Source: Thiomonas bhubaneswarensis | GTDB taxonomy: Bacteria > Pseudomonadota > Gammaproteobacteria > Burkholderiales > Burkholderiaceae_C | DNA length: 64,000 nucleotides | Assembly (NCBI RefSeq): GCF_001418255.1 | Contig: NZ_LIPV01000001.1 | Coordinates: 1 to 64,000, forward strand | Reading direction: 5' to 3' | Shown: positions 52,974 to 62,468 of the stretch, piece after piece | How positions within the stretch are numbered: the stretch's first letter is position 1 | How the letters are laid out: every line of letters begins with the position of its first letter | The notes under the pieces: generated by a model | Told to the model about the DNA's origin: nothing | Databases searched by the model: none | Seen by the model: only the letters and a program-made list of their open reading frames with translations | Translations under genes and position numbers: made by a program

Positions 52974-55070
52974 TCATCGCTGATTGCTCGCCAGCATGGC
53001 GTCGGGCGATCCGACATCGCCCAGGCGGGCCTTGAGCGACTGCGGCTTGCCGCTGAGGATGGCCGCATACACCGTGGCATTGGCCAGCACCCTTTTGACG
53101 TAATCGCGGGTTTCGGGAATGGGGATGTTCTCGGCAAAGACGGCCCCCGGCAACAGCGGCCGATCAGGCAGGCCCATATTGCGCCAGCGCAGGGGCCGCC
53201 CCGGCCCGGCGTTGTAGCCCGCCGCGGCGAGCGCCTCGGAACCGTCGAACTGTCGCAGCAAACCGCCGAGGTAGGCGCTGCCGAGCTGCACGTTCACGCC
53301 CACGTCGGCGATCTGGTCATGGCTGTAGTCGGTCAGGCCGATCTTGCGCGCCACCAGTTTGGCCGTGGCCGGCATGAGCTGCATCAGCCCCGAAGCGCCC
53401 ACCCACGACTTGATGTTGGCGATGAAACGCGACTCCTGGCGGATCAGGCCGTAGAGGAAAGCCTCGTTCACGTCCTCGGCCTTGGAGGCCTTGCCGATGG
53501 CCTCTCGATACGGCATGACGTAGCGCTGGGCGATATCGACCCCGCCCTTGACCCGCTCGCTGGTGTTGATGCAGCGATCCCAGACCTGCTGCTGGCAGGC
53601 CAGTTCGGCGGCCGCCTGCATCTGGTTGTTGTCGAGCCCGCGCAGCGAAAAATTCCACTCACGCACGGCATCGAAACGCAGATCGAGGCCGAACAGTGCC
53701 AGCGAACGCTGCAGCCCCGGACGCGAGGCCTGCTGCGCCACAGCAGCCATCGGCGCGGGCGGCAGCGAGGCGGGCAGGCTGACCTTCATGCCCAGGGCGT
53801 CGGTGGCGAGCTGGCCGTAGAAATCCCAGGGGTTGGCGATCTCGGCCAGCAGCGCGCGGCCCTCGATGGGATGTCCCAGTTTTTCCAGCGCCATGGCATG
53901 CCAGTAGGGCCAGGCCGGATCGGAGTCGCCCCGGTCGATCAGGGTGCGGGTGGCGCTACGCACTTGCGCCCAGTCTTGCGCCCGCAGCGCGGCGCGGGCC
54001 TGCCATTGCAGCACCGTGTCTGAGGGCGCGTAGGTCGGATCGGCCTGAGCCATGCGGGCAAACCAGCCGACCGCCTCGGGCTGCAGACTGAGCGCGGCCG
54101 ACAGACCGATGCGGCCCCAGATCTGCGCCCGGTCCGGCGCGGGCAGTGCGGAGAAGCTGTCCTGCAGCAGCCGCGCGGCCTGACCCGGGTCTTGCCGCGC
54201 CATGCTCAGCAGCGCCAGCACCAGGTATTGACGCTGATCGGCGTTGGCGATGGCTGCCTGTGGGCCGCGGCGCACCAGGTCGAGCAGATAGCGCACTGAA
54301 TCGGTGTCGGTCTGCGCCAGGATGCGCCAGCTCCCGGGCGGCAGGAAGGGTGCGAGCAGATCGCGCGCCTGCTTGGCGCGGCCGTCGTCGTAGAACCGCC
54401 GCATGCGCTGCCACAGCATGTCGCGCGGCATGGCGCCGTCCTCCAGCAGGGCAGAGGCCGCGCTGTTGCAGCCGGGGCCGCCGGTGCGCTGATCCATCCA
54501 CAGCTTGAACACCTGCGCGGTCACGTCGGCATGCTGGGTCACGTACTGGCTCTGCAGGTCGTAGCACTGCACCTGCGGATCGTCGCGCATGATGAAGTGC
54601 GGATAGACGCGGTTGAAGTCGGCCCAGTCCTGGCGCCTGCCCAGTTCGAGCAGCCAGTCGTTGCGCAGGCGGTCGAGCACATAGGTATGCGGGTAGGCGC
54701 GGGCGAAGGCGTCGAAATCCTGCTGCGTGGCCTTGGTCAGCGTGGGCTTGATCGCCCAGTAGGCCACCCACGGTTCGAGCAGCGTGCCCTTGAGCTGCGG
54801 CAGGGCGTCGAGCGCGGGCTGCGGGTCGCCGCGCTGCGATGCCTTTTGCGCTGCCACGATCAACTGTGCCTGATCGACGGGAATGACCGGCATCGTCGGC
54901 ATGACCACCGGCCGCATCGCCACACTGGCCTGCGCCACCGGAGCCGCGCCACTGGCAGCGACCGGTGCCGACTGCGCCCGCGCCAGCGGCGCCGACAGAC
55001 TCAAACCCAAGACCAAGCCCGCGCTGCCACAGCGGCGCAAAATAAGCGGCAACAACCCGTTGATTCTCAT
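52974..55070 (-). CDS. slt: Soluble lytic murein transglycosylase
   Basis: The 698-residue periplasmic enzyme has a signal peptide ending APLARAQ, a long superhelical U-domain of helical repeats, and the C-terminal lysozyme-like SLT domain with the catalytic Glu in RQESRFIANIKSWVGASGLMQLMPATAK and AYLGGLLRQFDGSEALAAAGYNAGP. It cleaves peptidoglycan glycan strands to anhydro-muropeptides. It is divergent from the cyclo-ligase gene with only 15 bases between start codons. Confidence 0.93.
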   Translation of the reverse strand: MRINGLLPLILRRCGSAGLVLGLSLSAPLARAQSAPVAASGAAPVAQASVAMRPVVMPTMPVIPVDQAQLIVAAQKASQRGDPQPALDALPQLKGTLLEPWVAYWAIKPTLTKATQQDFDAFARAYPHTYVLDRLRNDWLLELGRRQDWADFNRVYPHFIMRDDPQVQCYDLQSQYVTQHADVTAQVFKLWMDQRTGGPGCNSAASALLEDGAMPRDMLWQRMRRFYDDGRAKQARDLLAPFLPPGSWRILAQTDTDSVRYLLDLVRRGPQAAIANADQRQYLVLALLSMARQDPGQAARLLQDSFSALPAPDRAQIWGRIGLSAALSLQPEAVGWFARMAQADPTYAPSDTVLQWQARAALRAQDWAQVRSATRTLIDRGDSDPAWPYWHAMALEKLGHPIEGRALLAEIANPWDFYGQLATDALGMKVSLPASLPPAPMAAVAQQASRPGLQRSLALFGLDLRFDAVREWNFSLRGLDNNQMQAAAELACQQQVWDRCINTSERVKGGVDIAQRYVMPYREAIGKASKAEDVNEAFLYGLIRQESRFIANIKSWVGASGLMQLMPATAKLVARKIGLTDYSHDQIADVGVNVQLGSAYLGGLLRQFDGSEALAAAGYNAGPGRPLRWRNMGLPDRPLLPGAVFAENIPIPETRDYVKRVLANATVYAAILSGKPQSLKARLGDVGSPDAMLASNQR

Positions 55071-55085
55071 AGGACGCAGCTTACC

Positions 55086-55706
55086 GTGAACACACCCCTT
55101 TACGACCCATTGTCCCCAGAACTCCCTCAGCATTTGCGCGCCGATCTGCGCCGCGAGCTCATCGCCCGGCGTCAGGCTCTGCCCGACCTGCCGCGACGCC
55201 AGACCGAGCTGGCCGAGCGCCTGTTGCAGGTGCTTGACGCCCTGGAGCCCGAAACCCTCGGCGCCTACTGTGCCACGCGCGGCGAATTCGACCCCCTGCC
55301 CACCCTGGAGAAGTGGCTGGCTGCGCACCCCGAATGCACCCTCGCCCTGCCCCGCGTCGACGAGGCGACCAAGACCATGACCTTCATCGCCTGGAAGCCC
55401 GGCGAGCCGCTGCGCCCTGGCCCCTACGACATCGCCGAGCCCGTCGGCGACGCGGTGATCGAGCCGACCACCCTGCTGGTGCCCTGCGTGGGCTTTGCCG
55501 ATGTCGGCCTGCGCCTGGGCTACGGCGGCGGCTATTACGACCGCTACCTCTCCGGGCGCGAAGAGGTCTACACCGTCGGCCTGAGCTGGGCCTGCTGCGA
55601 GCTGCAGCAGCTCGACATGCAGCCGCACGACCAGCTCATGGATCTGGTGCTCACCGAAGACGGACTCTACGGCCTGGATGCCCTCTCGCTGACCTTGGTC
55701 GATTGA
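55086..55706 (+). CDS. 5-formyltetrahydrofolate cyclo-ligase
   Basis: The 206-residue enzyme converts 5-formyl-THF to methenyl-THF. It shows LRADLRRELIARRQAL at the N-terminus, GEFDPLPTLEKWL, LLVPCVGFADVGLRLGYGGGYYDRYL with the phosphate-binding GYGGGYYDR motif. A GTG at 55086 appears to be the start; no ATG fits. Another one-carbon gene, folE2, is in the window, but they are not linked. Confidence 0.92.
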   Translation: MNTPLYDPLSPELPQHLRADLRRELIARRQALPDLPRRQTELAERLLQVLDALEPETLGAYCATRGEFDPLPTLEKWLAAHPECTLALPRVDEATKTMTFIAWKPGEPLRPGPYDIAEPVGDAVIEPTTLLVPCVGFADVGLRLGYGGGYYDRYLSGREEVYTVGLSWACCELQQLDMQPHDQLMDLVLTEDGLYGLDALSLTLVD

Positions 55707-55725
55707 ACCACCGATTGAGCGCCGC

Positions 55726-57729
55726 TTGAAGCCGTCTTCCAGCCCGCTTCTCGAACCCGCCGATCTCGCCCTGGACGCCAGCGGCCAGCCCGCCAGCCCC
55801 CGCTACGGCGACGTTTACGCCAGCCGCGCAGGTGCCCTGGGCCAGGCCCGCGCGGTGTATCTGGGCGGCTGCGGCCTGCTCGACACCCCCGCGCGCTGGG
55901 CAGGCCGTCAGCAGTTCACCCTTCTCGAAACCGGCTTCGGTCTGGGCGTCAATTTCCTCGCCACCTGGGCGGCATGGCGCGCCGACCCACAGCGCTGCGA
56001 GCGGCTGCACTACGTCAGCCTGGAGCTGCACCCGGTACGCGCCGCCGATCTGACGGCGCATGCCCCGGCGGAACTGCAGCCCTTCGCCGCCGAACTCGCC
56101 GCCCAATGGCCGCCCGCTGTGCGCGGACTGCACCGCATCGAACTCGACGCAGGCCGCGTGCACCTGCTGCTGGCCTTCGGCGACGCCACCGACCTGGCGC
56201 CGCGTCTGAGGCTGGCGGCCGACGCCCTCTATCTCGACGGCTTCTCCCCTGCGCGCAATCCCGAGATGTGGACGCCCGAACTGTTCCGCGCCCTGGCCCG
56301 GTTGACCCGGCCCGGCGCCCGCGCCGCCAGCTACACCGTGGCCCACGCGGTGCAAAAGGGCATGAGCCAGGCCGGTTTCGATCTAGACCTGCAACCCGGC
56401 TGGGGCGGCAAGCGCCAGCGTCTGCAGGCCACTTTCAACCCGCGCTGGAAGCGCACCCGCCACACCCTGCCCGAGCCCTGGCCCGCTGCCACGCCGCGGC
56501 ATGCCGTGGTCATCGGCGCCGGCATCGCCGGTGCTGCCTGCGCCCAGGCGCTGGCGCGCAACGGCTGGACGGTCGAGGTGCTCGACGCCGCTGCCCAGGC
56601 GGCCAGCGGCGGCTCGGCCATGCCCGCGGGCCTTGCCCACCTGCAGCCCTCGGCCGACGACAACCTGCTGTCGCGCCTCACCCGCGCCGGCATGGCCGCG
56701 CTGCGCCGCGCCCTGCCGCCCGATGCCGCATCGCTGGCGAGGTTTCAGCCCGCCACCCTCACCGCGGCCAACGCCGCCGAAGCCCGACGCATGCAGCACT
56801 GGCAGCACAAGGTGAATCTCCCCCCGGAACTGGCGCAAGGGGCCGAGCATGGCTGGCAGGTGGACAGCGCCGTGCTCGCCAACCAGACCGTCTGCGCCGC
56901 ATGGCTGGATGCCCCGTGCATCACCCTGCGCTGCAACGCCACCGCCGCCCGGCTGCAACGCGACGGCTCGGCCTGGAGCGTGCTCGACGCCGCCGGGCAG
57001 ACCCTCGCCCGCGCCCCGCAGATCGTGCTTGCCACCGCCCACCAAACGCCCGAGCTGCTCGCCGCCAGTGGCCTGATCCCCGGCCCCGAGTGGCTGCCTC
57101 TGCAAACCCTGCGCGGCCAGGCCCAGGCGCTGCCCGCGCGGTTTTGGCCCGCCCTGCAACATCTTCGGCAGCCTTGGATGGGCAGCGGCTATGTGCTGCG
57201 CCTGCCCGAAGCCGCCGCGGGCCGCTTGCAACAAACCGACCCTCCTAACCCCCAGACCGCCCGCGACAACGACTGGCTGCTCATCGGCGCCACCTTCGAG
57301 CCGGCCGAGCAGCCCCTCACGTCCGAGCAAGCCTGGGCGCACAACCGCGCCGGTCTGCAAGCCCTCACCACCACGGCCCCGCTGCCCGACCACGCCGGAG
57401 CGCTGCGCCACTTCGCAGGCATCCGCGCCTACGCGCCCGACCGCCTGCCCTATTGCGGCCCGCTGCCCGACCTGCGGCCGCTGCTGGCCGCGCCGCAGCG
57501 CGCGGCGGGCAAGCAGTTGCACGAACTGCCCCGCCTGCCCGGCATCGCCCTCTGCGCCGGTCTGGGTTCGCGCGGCCTCACCCTGGCCGCCCTGCTGGCT
57601 GAAACCCTCGTGGCCGGCCTGGAAGGCACGCCCCTGCCGATCGAAACCGATCTGGCCGACGCCCTCGACCCCGCCCGAATCCCGCTCAAACGCCTGCGGC
57701 ACCCCCCTTTACCGGGGCACGCCGTATAG
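55726..57729 (+). CDS. mnmC: Bifunctional tRNA U34 modification enzyme MnmC
   Basis: The 667-residue protein has an N-terminal methyltransferase (LLETGFGLGVNFLATW SAM loop, LYLDGFSPARNPEMW) and a C-terminal FAD-dependent oxidase (AVVIGAGIAGAACAQAL, GGSAMPAGLAHLQPS). It finishes mnm5s2U in the wobble position of tRNAs, including tRNA-Lys(TTT). The start is a TTG at 55726, 19 bp after the upstream gene; no ATG is available. Confidence 0.93.
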   Translation: MKPSSSPLLEPADLALDASGQPASPRYGDVYASRAGALGQARAVYLGGCGLLDTPARWAGRQQFTLLETGFGLGVNFLATWAAWRADPQRCERLHYVSLELHPVRAADLTAHAPAELQPFAAELAAQWPPAVRGLHRIELDAGRVHLLLAFGDATDLAPRLRLAADALYLDGFSPARNPEMWTPELFRALARLTRPGARAASYTVAHAVQKGMSQAGFDLDLQPGWGGKRQRLQATFNPRWKRTRHTLPEPWPAATPRHAVVIGAGIAGAACAQALARNGWTVEVLDAAAQAASGGSAMPAGLAHLQPSADDNLLSRLTRAGMAALRRALPPDAASLARFQPATLTAANAAEARRMQHWQHKVNLPPELAQGAEHGWQVDSAVLANQTVCAAWLDAPCITLRCNATAARLQRDGSAWSVLDAAGQTLARAPQIVLATAHQTPELLAASGLIPGPEWLPLQTLRGQAQALPARFWPALQHLRQPWMGSGYVLRLPEAAAGRLQQTDPPNPQTARDNDWLLIGATFEPAEQPLTSEQAWAHNRAGLQALTTTAPLPDHAGALRHFAGIRAYAPDRLPYCGPLPDLRPLLAAPQRAAGKQLHELPRLPGIALCAGLGSRGLTLAALLAETLVAGLEGTPLPIETDLADALDPARIPLKRLRHPPLPGHAV

Positions 57730-57794
57730 ACAACGGTCGGCAAAACTGTAAAGTGGGCCGAACAAACACAAAAACCCACTCCCTGGAGGTCGTC

Positions 57795-58727
57795 ATGCTG
57801 GGTGAATTCCTTTCCAACGCGCAGTACGCCAGCCTGTTGCAGCGCGGGCGCCAAGCCGGTGAGGGCTGGCTGCAGTTCGATGCGGCCACGCTGCAGAGCC
57901 ACTACAACCGCCGCCCGTTCCTGCTGGAGCACCGGCTGCAGGAGCATCCCCTGTTCGACATCGACTCGCTGTTCGAGCTGGCGCGACGCATGCCTGAAAG
58001 GAAGGTGAGTTTCCGGCGCGGCGACATCGCGCCCGACGCCGACTTCGAGGCCACTTTCCGCGCCCCGCAGGATGGGCTCACGCTCGACCACCTGCTGACG
58101 CACTTCGAGTCGCTGAAGGGCTACATCTGCATCAGCAACCCCGAGGTGGACGCGCAGTACCGGCCGGAGATGGAGGGCCTGCTCGCCGAGATCGCCGCGC
58201 ACGTCCACCCGCTCGACCCGCACATCACCTGGTATTCGACCTACTTTTTCCTCTCGGCCCAAGGCGCGGTGACGCCCTATCACATGGACCGCGAAATGAA
58301 CTTCCTGCTGCAGATTCGCGGCGAGAAGACCGCCGATCTGTGGAATCAGGCCGACCCGGTCATCATGAGCCCGGCGCAGAAAGACCGGTTGCTGGCCTAC
58401 GAAGGCACGCGCCCGCCTTACCGGCCCGAATTCGAGCAGCGCGCCGTGCATTTCGCGCTGCGACCGGGGCTAGGTGTGCATCACCCCTTCATCGCGCCGC
58501 ATCGGGTGTGGACCCATTCGAATCTTTCGGTGTCGCTGGCCTTCACCTTCCGCACCCGCCAGTCCGACCGGCTGACCGCCGCCCACCAGTTCAACAACCG
58601 CTTGCGCCGCCTCGGCCTGCAAAACCCAAGACCCGTAGGCGAAAGCGTCTGGGTGGACGGCACCAAGGCACGCGCATTGAAAGTGCTGCAACGCCTGCGC
58701 CACCCGCTGCACAACGCGATGCAGTGA
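57795..58727 (+). CDS. Cupin/JmjC-like protein
   Basis: The 310-residue protein starts at 57795 after TGGAGGTCGTC. It contains TWYSTYFFLSAQGAVTPYHMDREMNFLLQIRGEK with an H-x-D iron-binding pair and GLGVHHPFIAPHRVWTHSN supplying the distal His, as in 2-oxoglutarate/Fe(II) oxygenases of the cupin-8/JmjC type. A hydroxylase of a protein or small molecule is the best guess; the substrate is unknown. Converges with the LysR gene. Confidence 0.78.
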   Translation: MLGEFLSNAQYASLLQRGRQAGEGWLQFDAATLQSHYNRRPFLLEHRLQEHPLFDIDSLFELARRMPERKVSFRRGDIAPDADFEATFRAPQDGLTLDHLLTHFESLKGYICISNPEVDAQYRPEMEGLLAEIAAHVHPLDPHITWYSTYFFLSAQGAVTPYHMDREMNFLLQIRGEKTADLWNQADPVIMSPAQKDRLLAYEGTRPPYRPEFEQRAVHFALRPGLGVHHPFIAPHRVWTHSNLSVSLAFTFRTRQSDRLTAAHQFNNRLRRLGLQNPRPVGESVWVDGTKARALKVLQRLRHPLHNAMQ

Positions 58728-58734
58728 TTCAATC

Positions 58735-59739
58735 TCAATCGACGGCGATGGCCTGCCAGGCGGCGAACTGGCGCTGCAGCCAGTCGAGCATGGCCTGCAC
58801 CTCGGGGCGCGGCTGCGTGTCTGGGCGGGTGGCCAGGTAATAGCCATACCCGGCATCGACCCGGCGCCCCACCGGGGCGATCAGCGTGCCTGCGGCGAGC
58901 AGGTCGCGGATCAGGCCGATCTGCCCCATCGCCACCCCCTGCCCGGCCACCGCGGCCTGAATGACCTGATAGGTGTAGTTGAACCGCAGCCAGCGCAGCG
59001 GCTCGGGCTGCGGCAGGCCCAGACCCGCATACCAGCCACCCCACGACAGCGCCTGCATGTTGGCGCGGGCGATGGGCGGGGCACCATGCACGCGCACGTC
59101 GTCGATCCAGACGCAGCGCGGCAGCGCCTCCAGGCTGGTGGGTGCGCGGTCGGCGAGCACGGGGCTGCACACCGGGGTGATCTCCTCGCCGAACAGAAAG
59201 GTGGTGCCCGGCGCGTGCGCCTGGGGGTTGTCGTGGCGCAGGCGGCGAATGGCGATATCGATGTCGCCATGCTCCAGATCGCTGAGGCTGTCGAAGGTTT
59301 CGACCGCAATGTCGATGTCGGGATGAGTGGCCTGAAACTCGCCCAGCCGCGGAATCAACCACTGGCTGGCCAATGAGGCGAAGGTGGTCAGCCGCACCCG
59401 CGGCCGTCCCTGCCCGGCGCGCAGGGTGTCAACCATGGCGTCCAGGCTGTGCAGCGCCTGCCGCACCACCGCGGCGAACTGCTCGCCCGCGGGCGATAGC
59501 CGCACCCTCGGCCCCTCGCGGGTGAACAGCGGCACCCCCACCTGCGCCTCCAGGGTCTGGATCTGACGGCTCAGCGCCGATTGGGTCAGCGCCAACTCGT
59601 CCGCCGCAGCGGTGAAGCTGCCCAGCCGCGCCGCGGCCTCGAATCCGCGCAGGTGTCCGGCGTCGATCTGGCGGCTGCGCGGCGTGGCACGCGCGACGTG
59701 CGGTGCCGACCTGGCGCTTGCAACATCACTTTTTTGCAT
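58735..59739 (-). CDS. LysR-family transcriptional regulator (GcvA-like)
   Basis: The 334-residue protein has a winged helix (HLRGFEAAARLGSFTAAADELALTQSALSRQIQTLE, residues ~29-64) and a periplasmic-binding-like effector domain with RLTTFASLASQWLIPRLGEF and GDIDIAIRR, typical of the GcvA/AmpR branch. It is divergent from the DUF2917 gene, a common pairing in Burkholderiales, and probably controls it through the 139-bp intergenic region. Confidence 0.9.
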   Translation of the reverse strand: MQKSDVASARSAPHVARATPRSRQIDAGHLRGFEAAARLGSFTAAADELALTQSALSRQIQTLEAQVGVPLFTREGPRVRLSPAGEQFAAVVRQALHSLDAMVDTLRAGQGRPRVRLTTFASLASQWLIPRLGEFQATHPDIDIAVETFDSLSDLEHGDIDIAIRRLRHDNPQAHAPGTTFLFGEEITPVCSPVLADRAPTSLEALPRCVWIDDVRVHGAPPIARANMQALSWGGWYAGLGLPQPEPLRWLRFNYTYQVIQAAVAGQGVAMGQIGLIRDLLAAGTLIAPVGRRVDAGYGYYLATRPDTQPRPEVQAMLDWLQRQFAAWQAIAVD

Positions 59740-59878
59740 GATGATCCTTCGAGATTTGCGCTTTTTTCAAAGGGATCCGTTGCCTAGACTTCCCAATCAC
59801 AAGGAGCAACGGAACGATTCATCGCTCTTTTGTACCCGGCTGACTTCATGCCTTTTTTACATGCTAGCGGAGAGCATC

Positions 59879-60262
59879 ATGTCGCATACCGAAGTATCCA
59901 TCCAGCGTGACTGGATCGAATTGCAACTCGGCGACTCGCTGTCGCTCAAGGACGCTGCGGGCCTGAGCCTGCGCATCGAACCGCCGCGCGGCGAGGCCTT
60001 ACACGGCAGCGCCTGTTGCGTCTGGCTCACCGAAGAAGGCGAGCCCGACGATGTGTTTCTGTGCGAAGGCGATGCGTACCGGGTACGCGGCACGGGCCGG
60101 GTGGTGCTCACCGTCTGGCGCGGTGCGGCGCGCTTGCGGCTGACGCCGCCGACCGTCATGCCTGCTCAAGCCGCGAGGCCCAGGAGTCTGTCGGGCTTGG
60201 GGCGCGGAAAGCGAAAAATGGGCATGCGGATGCCATGCGGCGGCGGATTTGCAGCCCCATAG
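59879..60262 (+). CDS. DUF2917 protein
   Basis: The protein of 127 residues has a DUF2917 core (IQRDWIELQLGDSLSLKDAAGLSL, residues ~6-95, ending in VWRGAARLRL), predicted to be all-beta. The last 30 residues (GLGRGKRKMGMRMPCGGGFAAP) are basic, glycine-rich and look like read-through into intergenic sequence; the TAG stop lies within a hairpin. Start at the ATG 59879, with an upstream ATG at 59861 possible. Function unknown; divergence from the LysR gene suggests regulation by it. Confidence 0.7.
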   Translation: MSHTEVSIQRDWIELQLGDSLSLKDAAGLSLRIEPPRGEALHGSACCVWLTEEGEPDDVFLCEGDAYRVRGTGRVVLTVWRGAARLRLTPPTVMPAQAARPRSLSGLGRGKRKMGMRMPCGGGFAAP

Positions 60263-60277
60263 CCGTAGCTATGGGGC
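60254..60277. other. Perfect intergenic hairpin
   Basis: GCCCCATAGC and GCTATGGGGC form a 10-bp perfect stem with a CGTA loop between the convergent DUF2917 and hydrolase genes. It has no T run on either side in the right orientation, so it is not a canonical terminator. It may stabilise the 3' ends of both transcripts. Confidence 0.55.
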
Positions 60278-60328
60278 AAAAAGCCGCTGCCGCAGGGCGC
60301 CGCAGGGCGATTTTGCAGCCCGCGATCC

Positions 60329-61105
60329 TCAAGTCCGACAGACTCCCAGGTCGCGCTCCATCCAGTCGGCCAGCGCGTGGGCCACGGCGTGCGGCGCTTC
60401 GGCCATGAGGTTGTGACCGCAGTCGAGCAACACCGTGCGCTGGCGCGGCAAGGCGGCGCGCAGGGTTTCGGCCTGGGCCACCGGGGTCATGCGGTCGTGT
60501 TCGCCGAGCAAAAACAGGGTGGGGCCGCCCCATGAGCGCGCGGCGGCTTCACCCCCCTCGTAGCGATCACACGCCCTCAGGTCGGTGGCGAGCAGGCTGC
60601 CCTCGGCCCAGTGCGCCTGCTGCCGCAGCAGCAGCTCGCGATAGGCCTGCGGCGACTGAAAACCCGGCGCCGGGGTGAGCGGTTCGGCCTGGGCATAAGA
60701 CCAGCGCACCACGTTGTCGATCGCCTCCTCCGGCTCCTGCTCGGCCTGCGCCAGCAGCCGACGCGAAACGCGCATGGGAAACGCCGAGCCGAGCAAGGCC
60801 AGGCCGCGCAACTGACCCGGACGCTGCCCGGCGGCGTGCAGCGCGATCAGCGAGCCCATGCTGTGCCCGGCCAGCACCACGGGGCCGATCTGCCGGGCGT
60901 CGAGCTGCGTCCACACCCAGTCGGCCATGCGTTCGATGCCGGTCAGCGGCGGCCCGGGCGTGTCGCCGTGCGCGGGCAGTTCCAGCGTCACGCACTGCCA
61001 GCCGCGAGCCGTAAGCCAATCGGTCTGCACCGACCAGACGCTGGCGTCACCTCCAGCGCCGTGCAGCAGGACAAGGGGAAGAGAAGAAGGATGATGGGCG
61101 GACAT
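60329..61105 (-). CDS. Alpha/beta-hydrolase
   Basis: The 258-residue protein has LVLLHGAGGDASVWSVQ (oxyanion region), VLAGHSMGSLIALHAAG with the nucleophilic serine, GEHDRMTP with the acid and DCGHNLMAEAP with the histidine of the triad. No signal peptide. It is of the esterase/carboxylesterase type; substrate unknown. ATG at 61105 is taken since homology begins right after it. Confidence 0.85.
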   Translation of the reverse strand: MSAHHPSSLPLVLLHGAGGDASVWSVQTDWLTARGWQCVTLELPAHGDTPGPPLTGIERMADWVWTQLDARQIGPVVLAGHSMGSLIALHAAGQRPGQLRGLALLGSAFPMRVSRRLLAQAEQEPEEAIDNVVRWSYAQAEPLTPAPGFQSPQAYRELLLRQQAHWAEGSLLATDLRACDRYEGGEAAARSWGGPTLFLLGEHDRMTPVAQAETLRAALPRQRTVLLDCGHNLMAEAPHAVAHALADWMERDLGVCRT

Positions 61106-61176
61106 GGCGATCGGGCGTTCCACAAAGCAGGAACCTGCGGGAATGACCTCTGGTGGGCAGCAGATGCACTGACTAT

Positions 61177-61193
61177 ATTTCACCTATTGAAAT
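61177..61193. promoter_or_regulatory. Palindrome upstream of the CBS-domain gene
   Basis: ATTTCA-N5-TGAAAT overlaps a possible TATATT -10 box (61174-61179) and lies 14 bp before the start codon of the CBS gene. Such a position suits a repressor site. No protein is suggested by context. Confidence 0.3.
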
Positions 61194-61207
61194 CAAGAGG
61201 AGATGCC

Positions 61208-61690
61208 ATGAAAGTCAGCGACATTCTGCGCGTGAAAGGCCATGTGCTCTTCACCGTTCCCCCTCAGGCCAGTCTGTTGCAGGCGGTGCAGACCATGGCG
61301 CAGCACGACATCGGCTCGCTGGTGGTCATGGAGCACGGCAAACTCGTCGGTCTGCTGACCTTCTCCGAGGTCATGGCCGCCGTGGCCGAGGGCGGGGGCG
61401 TGCTGGGCGATCAGGCCGTGTCCGAACGCATGGACGTGCACTACGAGGTCTGCGGCCCCGAGACCACCCTCGACACCCTGCGCCGCACCATGCTCGACAG
61501 CGGCACGCGCTACATCCCGGTGATGCAGGACGACGCGCTTCTGGGCGTGATTTCCTTCCACGACGTGGCCATGGCCGTGGTGCGCGAGCAGGACTTCGAG
61601 AACCAGATGCTCAAGGCCTACATTCGCGACTGGCCCGAGGAAGACACCCGCGCCGACTCGGCCTCCGCTTCCGCGCCCGCACGGAACTGA
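61208..61690 (+). CDS. CBS-domain pair protein
   Basis: The 160-residue protein is made of two CBS domains (residues ~7-62 and ~75-130), seen in VKGHVLFTVPPQASLLQAVQTMAQHDIGSLVVM and DTLRRTMLDSGTRYIPVMQDDALLGVISFHD. Such Bateman modules bind adenosine nucleotides. There is no catalytic domain. AGAGGAG precedes the start. The C-terminal tail is Ala/Ser-rich and probably disordered. Confidence 0.88.
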   Translation: MKVSDILRVKGHVLFTVPPQASLLQAVQTMAQHDIGSLVVMEHGKLVGLLTFSEVMAAVAEGGGVLGDQAVSERMDVHYEVCGPETTLDTLRRTMLDSGTRYIPVMQDDALLGVISFHDVAMAVVREQDFENQMLKAYIRDWPEEDTRADSASASAPARN

Positions 61691-61696
61691 GATAGA

Positions 61697-61774
61697 GCCC
61701 CCAGGGTCGGCTCGCCGACCCGCCCCCCGTGGGGGTCAAGGAAACTTGGGGCGGCCCTGCGTTTCCTTGAGAAG
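61697..61774. repeat. Intergenic palindromic repeat, short copy
   Basis: It begins 7 bp after the CBS gene and contains GGGTCGGC-TC-GCCGACCC as a perfect hairpin and the CAAGGAAACTTGGGGCGGCCCTGCG block. It equals the long copy at 47100-47255 without the ~78-bp middle insertion. Confidence 0.8.
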
Positions 61775-61825
61775 TCGCGGCAGGTAGCATTCGGGGGCGG
61801 CGACCGCTCGCGCCGCAGCCTCCCC

Positions 61826-62443
61826 ATGCCCACCCTGCTCTACCTCCACGGCTTTCGTTCCTCGCCGCAGTCCGCCAAGGCGCGCGCCACGGGGCGGCGC
61901 GTGGCCGCGCTCAACGCGCAACGGGCGCAACAGGGGCAGGAGGCGGTGCGCTGGCTCTGCCCGCAGCTCCCGCCCTCGCCGCGCGAGGCCATGCAGCTCT
62001 GCGCCGAGCTGCTGGGCGACACGGAAGGTGAAGATCTCGCGCTCATCGGCAGCTCGCTCGGCGGGTTTTATGCCACGCATCTGGCGCATACCCTGGGTAG
62101 CCGCGCGGCGCTGCTCAACCCTGCGGTCGATCCGGCGCGCGATCTGCGCACGCAGATCGGCACGCTAACCGCCTGGCACGACCCGTCGCTGTCGTTCACC
62201 TTTACCGCCGCGCATGTCGAGGAACTGCACGCGCTGGAAGTCGGCGACCTGAGCCAGCCCGTCCCGAACCCGCAACACTACTTTGTGATCATCGCCCAGG
62301 GCGACGAAGTGCTCGACTGGCGCGAGATGGCCGCCCGCTACCGGGGCGCACACTGCACCGTGCTGCCTGGTGGCGACCACGCTCTTTCCGACTACGCCGA
62401 GCACCATCTCGACGCCGTGTTGCGCTGGTGCCTGGGAACCTGA
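61826..62443 (+). CDS. YqiA/YcfP-type alpha/beta esterase
   Basis: The 205-residue protein begins [17 protein letters not shown], has the nucleophile in [23 protein letters not shown] with the acid and GGDHALSDY with the His, and so belongs to the UPF0227/YqiA esterase family. Start at 61826 has no strong ribosome-binding site. It is followed by the SDR gene 25 bp later and the RNase gene, forming a probable operon. Confidence 0.88.
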   Translation: MPTLLYLHGFRSSPQSAKARATGRRVAALNAQRAQQGQEAVRWLCPQLPPSPREAMQLCAELLGDTEGEDLALIGSSLGGFYATHLAHTLGSRAALLNPAVDPARDLRTQIGTLTAWHDPSLSFTFTAAHVEELHALEVGDLSQPVPNPQHYFVIIAQGDEVLDWREMAARYRGAHCTVLPGGDHALSDYAEHHLDAVLRWCLGT

Positions 62444-62468
62444 TCAACGCCTTTCAAGCCAACTCATC

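Noticed and set aside
60254-60277. Rho-independent terminator
   Set aside because: The stem is strong but neither strand has a T run after it.
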